Part shown: positions 63,395 through 64,000 of the stretch, one piece after another | How the letters are laid out: every line of letters begins with the position of its first letter | Position numbering within the stretch: position 1 is the first letter of the stretch | From: Ruminococcus callidus | GTDB lineage: Bacteria > Bacillota > Clostridia > Oscillospirales > Ruminococcaceae | Length of the DNA stretch: 64,000 bases | NCBI RefSeq assembly: GCF_020709055.1 | Contig: NZ_JAJFCK010000001.1 | Coordinates: 62,001 to 126,000, forward strand | Direction: 5' to 3' | Program-made: the position numbers and the translations under genes | The notes under the pieces: model-generated | The model's input: the letters and a program-made list of their open reading frames with translations, nothing else | What the model was told of the DNA's origin: nothing | Database searches by the model: none

Positions 63395-64000
63395 GCGTTA
63401 CCCTCCCCTAAAGTCTTCATGACCTTTACGATGTTCATGGAAATCGGGCAGCTCTTCATGCAGCGTCCGCAGCCAACGCATCCAAAAACACCGTCATTGT
63501 TCGCCGGATAATAAACCAGCTTATGCATAAACCGCTGGCGGAACCGTTCGAGCTGTGTCGGACGTGGCTGACCGCCGGCTGTCTTGGTAAAGTCAGAGTA
63601 CATGCAGCTATCCCAGCAGCGGAATCTCTGAATGCCGTGACCAGTATCGTAGTCCCGAATGTCATAGCACTGACAGGTCGGGCATACGAAAGTACAGGTA
63701 CCGCATCCCAGACAAGCCTCGGAAAGTCCTGCCCACTTATCGGAGCCGAACAGTTCCATCAGCTTATCTCCGCCGAACTTATCGGTAGAGAGATTCTTCA
63801 GGGGCAGCTTTTCCAGAACCTTTCTGGTTGCGTCCTTCGCAGCATCTGCTGCATCGTCAGCAGCATCCTCCAGCATCGGCAGAGCAGCGAGAAGTGCCTC
63901 ACCCTTTTCGGTGTTTGCCTTCAGATAAACGCTGTCCTCTGTCATCCAGCAGCTAACATCCCCCGCCGGCTCCGCAGCATCAATGCCGAATACAGAGCAG
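63391..64000 (-). CDS. 4Fe-4S dicluster subunit (AsrA/sulfhydrogenase-beta-like), 5' end outside window
   Basis: The reading frame is open to the window edge; the visible 203 residues are the C-terminal part. An ATG at 63945 is internal, since the frame upstream still codes for family-like sequence (SVFGIDAAEPAGDVSCW). Two ferredoxin-type sites are seen, CLGCGTCTFVCPTC and CVGCGRCMKSCP. It resembles AsrA or sulfhydrogenase beta subunits, which partner the FAD/NAD module encoded next. First visible gene of the four-gene electron-transfer operon; the promoter lies beyond the window. Confidence 0.85.
   Translation of the reverse strand, partial: CSVFGIDAAEPAGDVSCWMTEDSVYLKANTEKGEALLAALPMLEDAADDAADAAKDATRKVLEKLPLKNLSTDKFGGDKLMELFGSDKWAGLSEACLGCGTCTFVCPTCQCYDIRDYDTGHGIQRFRCWDSCMYSDFTKTAGGQPRPTQLERFRQRFMHKLVYYPANNDGVFGCVGCGRCMKSCPISMNIVKVMKTLGEGNA

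Noticed and set aside
60281..63511. A 1076-codon open frame on the plus strand
   Set aside because: It lies antisense to four clear genes (flavoprotein, two iron-sulfur subunits, FAD/NAD module). Its product is Cys-rich low-quality sequence with no domain, and no ribosome binding site or promoter precedes it. It is a by-product of codon bias on the other strand.
63391..63945. Start of the last gene at the ATG at 63945
   Set aside because: The frame continues open upstream with family-like sequence to the window edge, so this ATG is internal and the gene is cut by the window.

Overview
The window reads as chromosomal DNA of a spore-forming, fibre-degrading, anaerobic Firmicute, most likely Ruminococcus or a close relative in the Oscillospiraceae. 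The signs are a GH44 endoglucanase, an SGNH esterase and a cysteine-peptidase-like protein that all carry dockerins (two with long Thr-rich linkers), a SigG sporulation sigma factor, the hydrogenase maturase HydE, a soluble fumarate-reductase-type gene set, strong TTGACA/TATAAT promoters, AGGAGG ribosome binding sites and frequent GTG/TTG starts. The genus is an inference; no rRNA or other species marker is present. I see no insertion sequence, prophage or CRISPR array.

Region 1 (1-26.1 kb) is almost entirely on the minus strand. It holds pyrR-pyrC-pyrF behind a PyrR-type RNA attenuator, the repair genes addB-addA followed by rsmA, an Lrp/AsnC regulator, and a long run purE-purC-purF2-purF-purM-purN-purO-AICAR transformylase-purD that continues into uvrC, rsmD, coaD and a coiled-coil gene. 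IMP synthesis is finished by two separate proteins, a lone AICAR transformylase and an archaeal-type PurO, in place of bifunctional PurH. A second PurF-like protein with a degenerate glutaminase site is translationally coupled to PurF. Upstream lie a GT2 glycosyltransferase and a membrane-anchored WG-repeat-like protein.

Region 2 (26.3-43.2 kb) is mixed: a Nudix hydrolase; a plus-strand set of zinc-ribbon membrane protein, DUF5685 protein and DnaJ-like protein; a PP2C phosphatase behind a leader with four hairpins; pyruvate kinase; pcrA with an amidohydrolase; a secreted dockerin protein; a DUF2339 membrane protein with a TtcA-like protein; sigG; and a DtxR-family regulator with pyridoxal kinase.

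Region 3 (43.1-49.5 kb) is the plant cell wall locus. An SGNH lipoprotein gene broken by a stop codon and a frameshift lies beside an intact dockerin SGNH esterase, a HAD phosphatase and a small gene on the minus strand. A GH44-dockerin enzyme is transcribed divergently.

Region 4 (49.5-64 kb, minus strand) holds parE-parC, a compact operon of TtcA-like PP-loop protein, ThiF/MoeB-like E1 enzyme and cysteine desulfurase (a probable sulfur-transfer module), hydE, tRNA-Leu and tRNA-Ser, a sodium:alanine symporter, and a four-gene set (flavoprotein, two iron-sulfur subunits, FAD/NAD module) that looks like a soluble NAD(P)H-linked fumarate reductase and runs off the right edge.

All calls come from reading the sequence and recalling family motifs; no database search was run.
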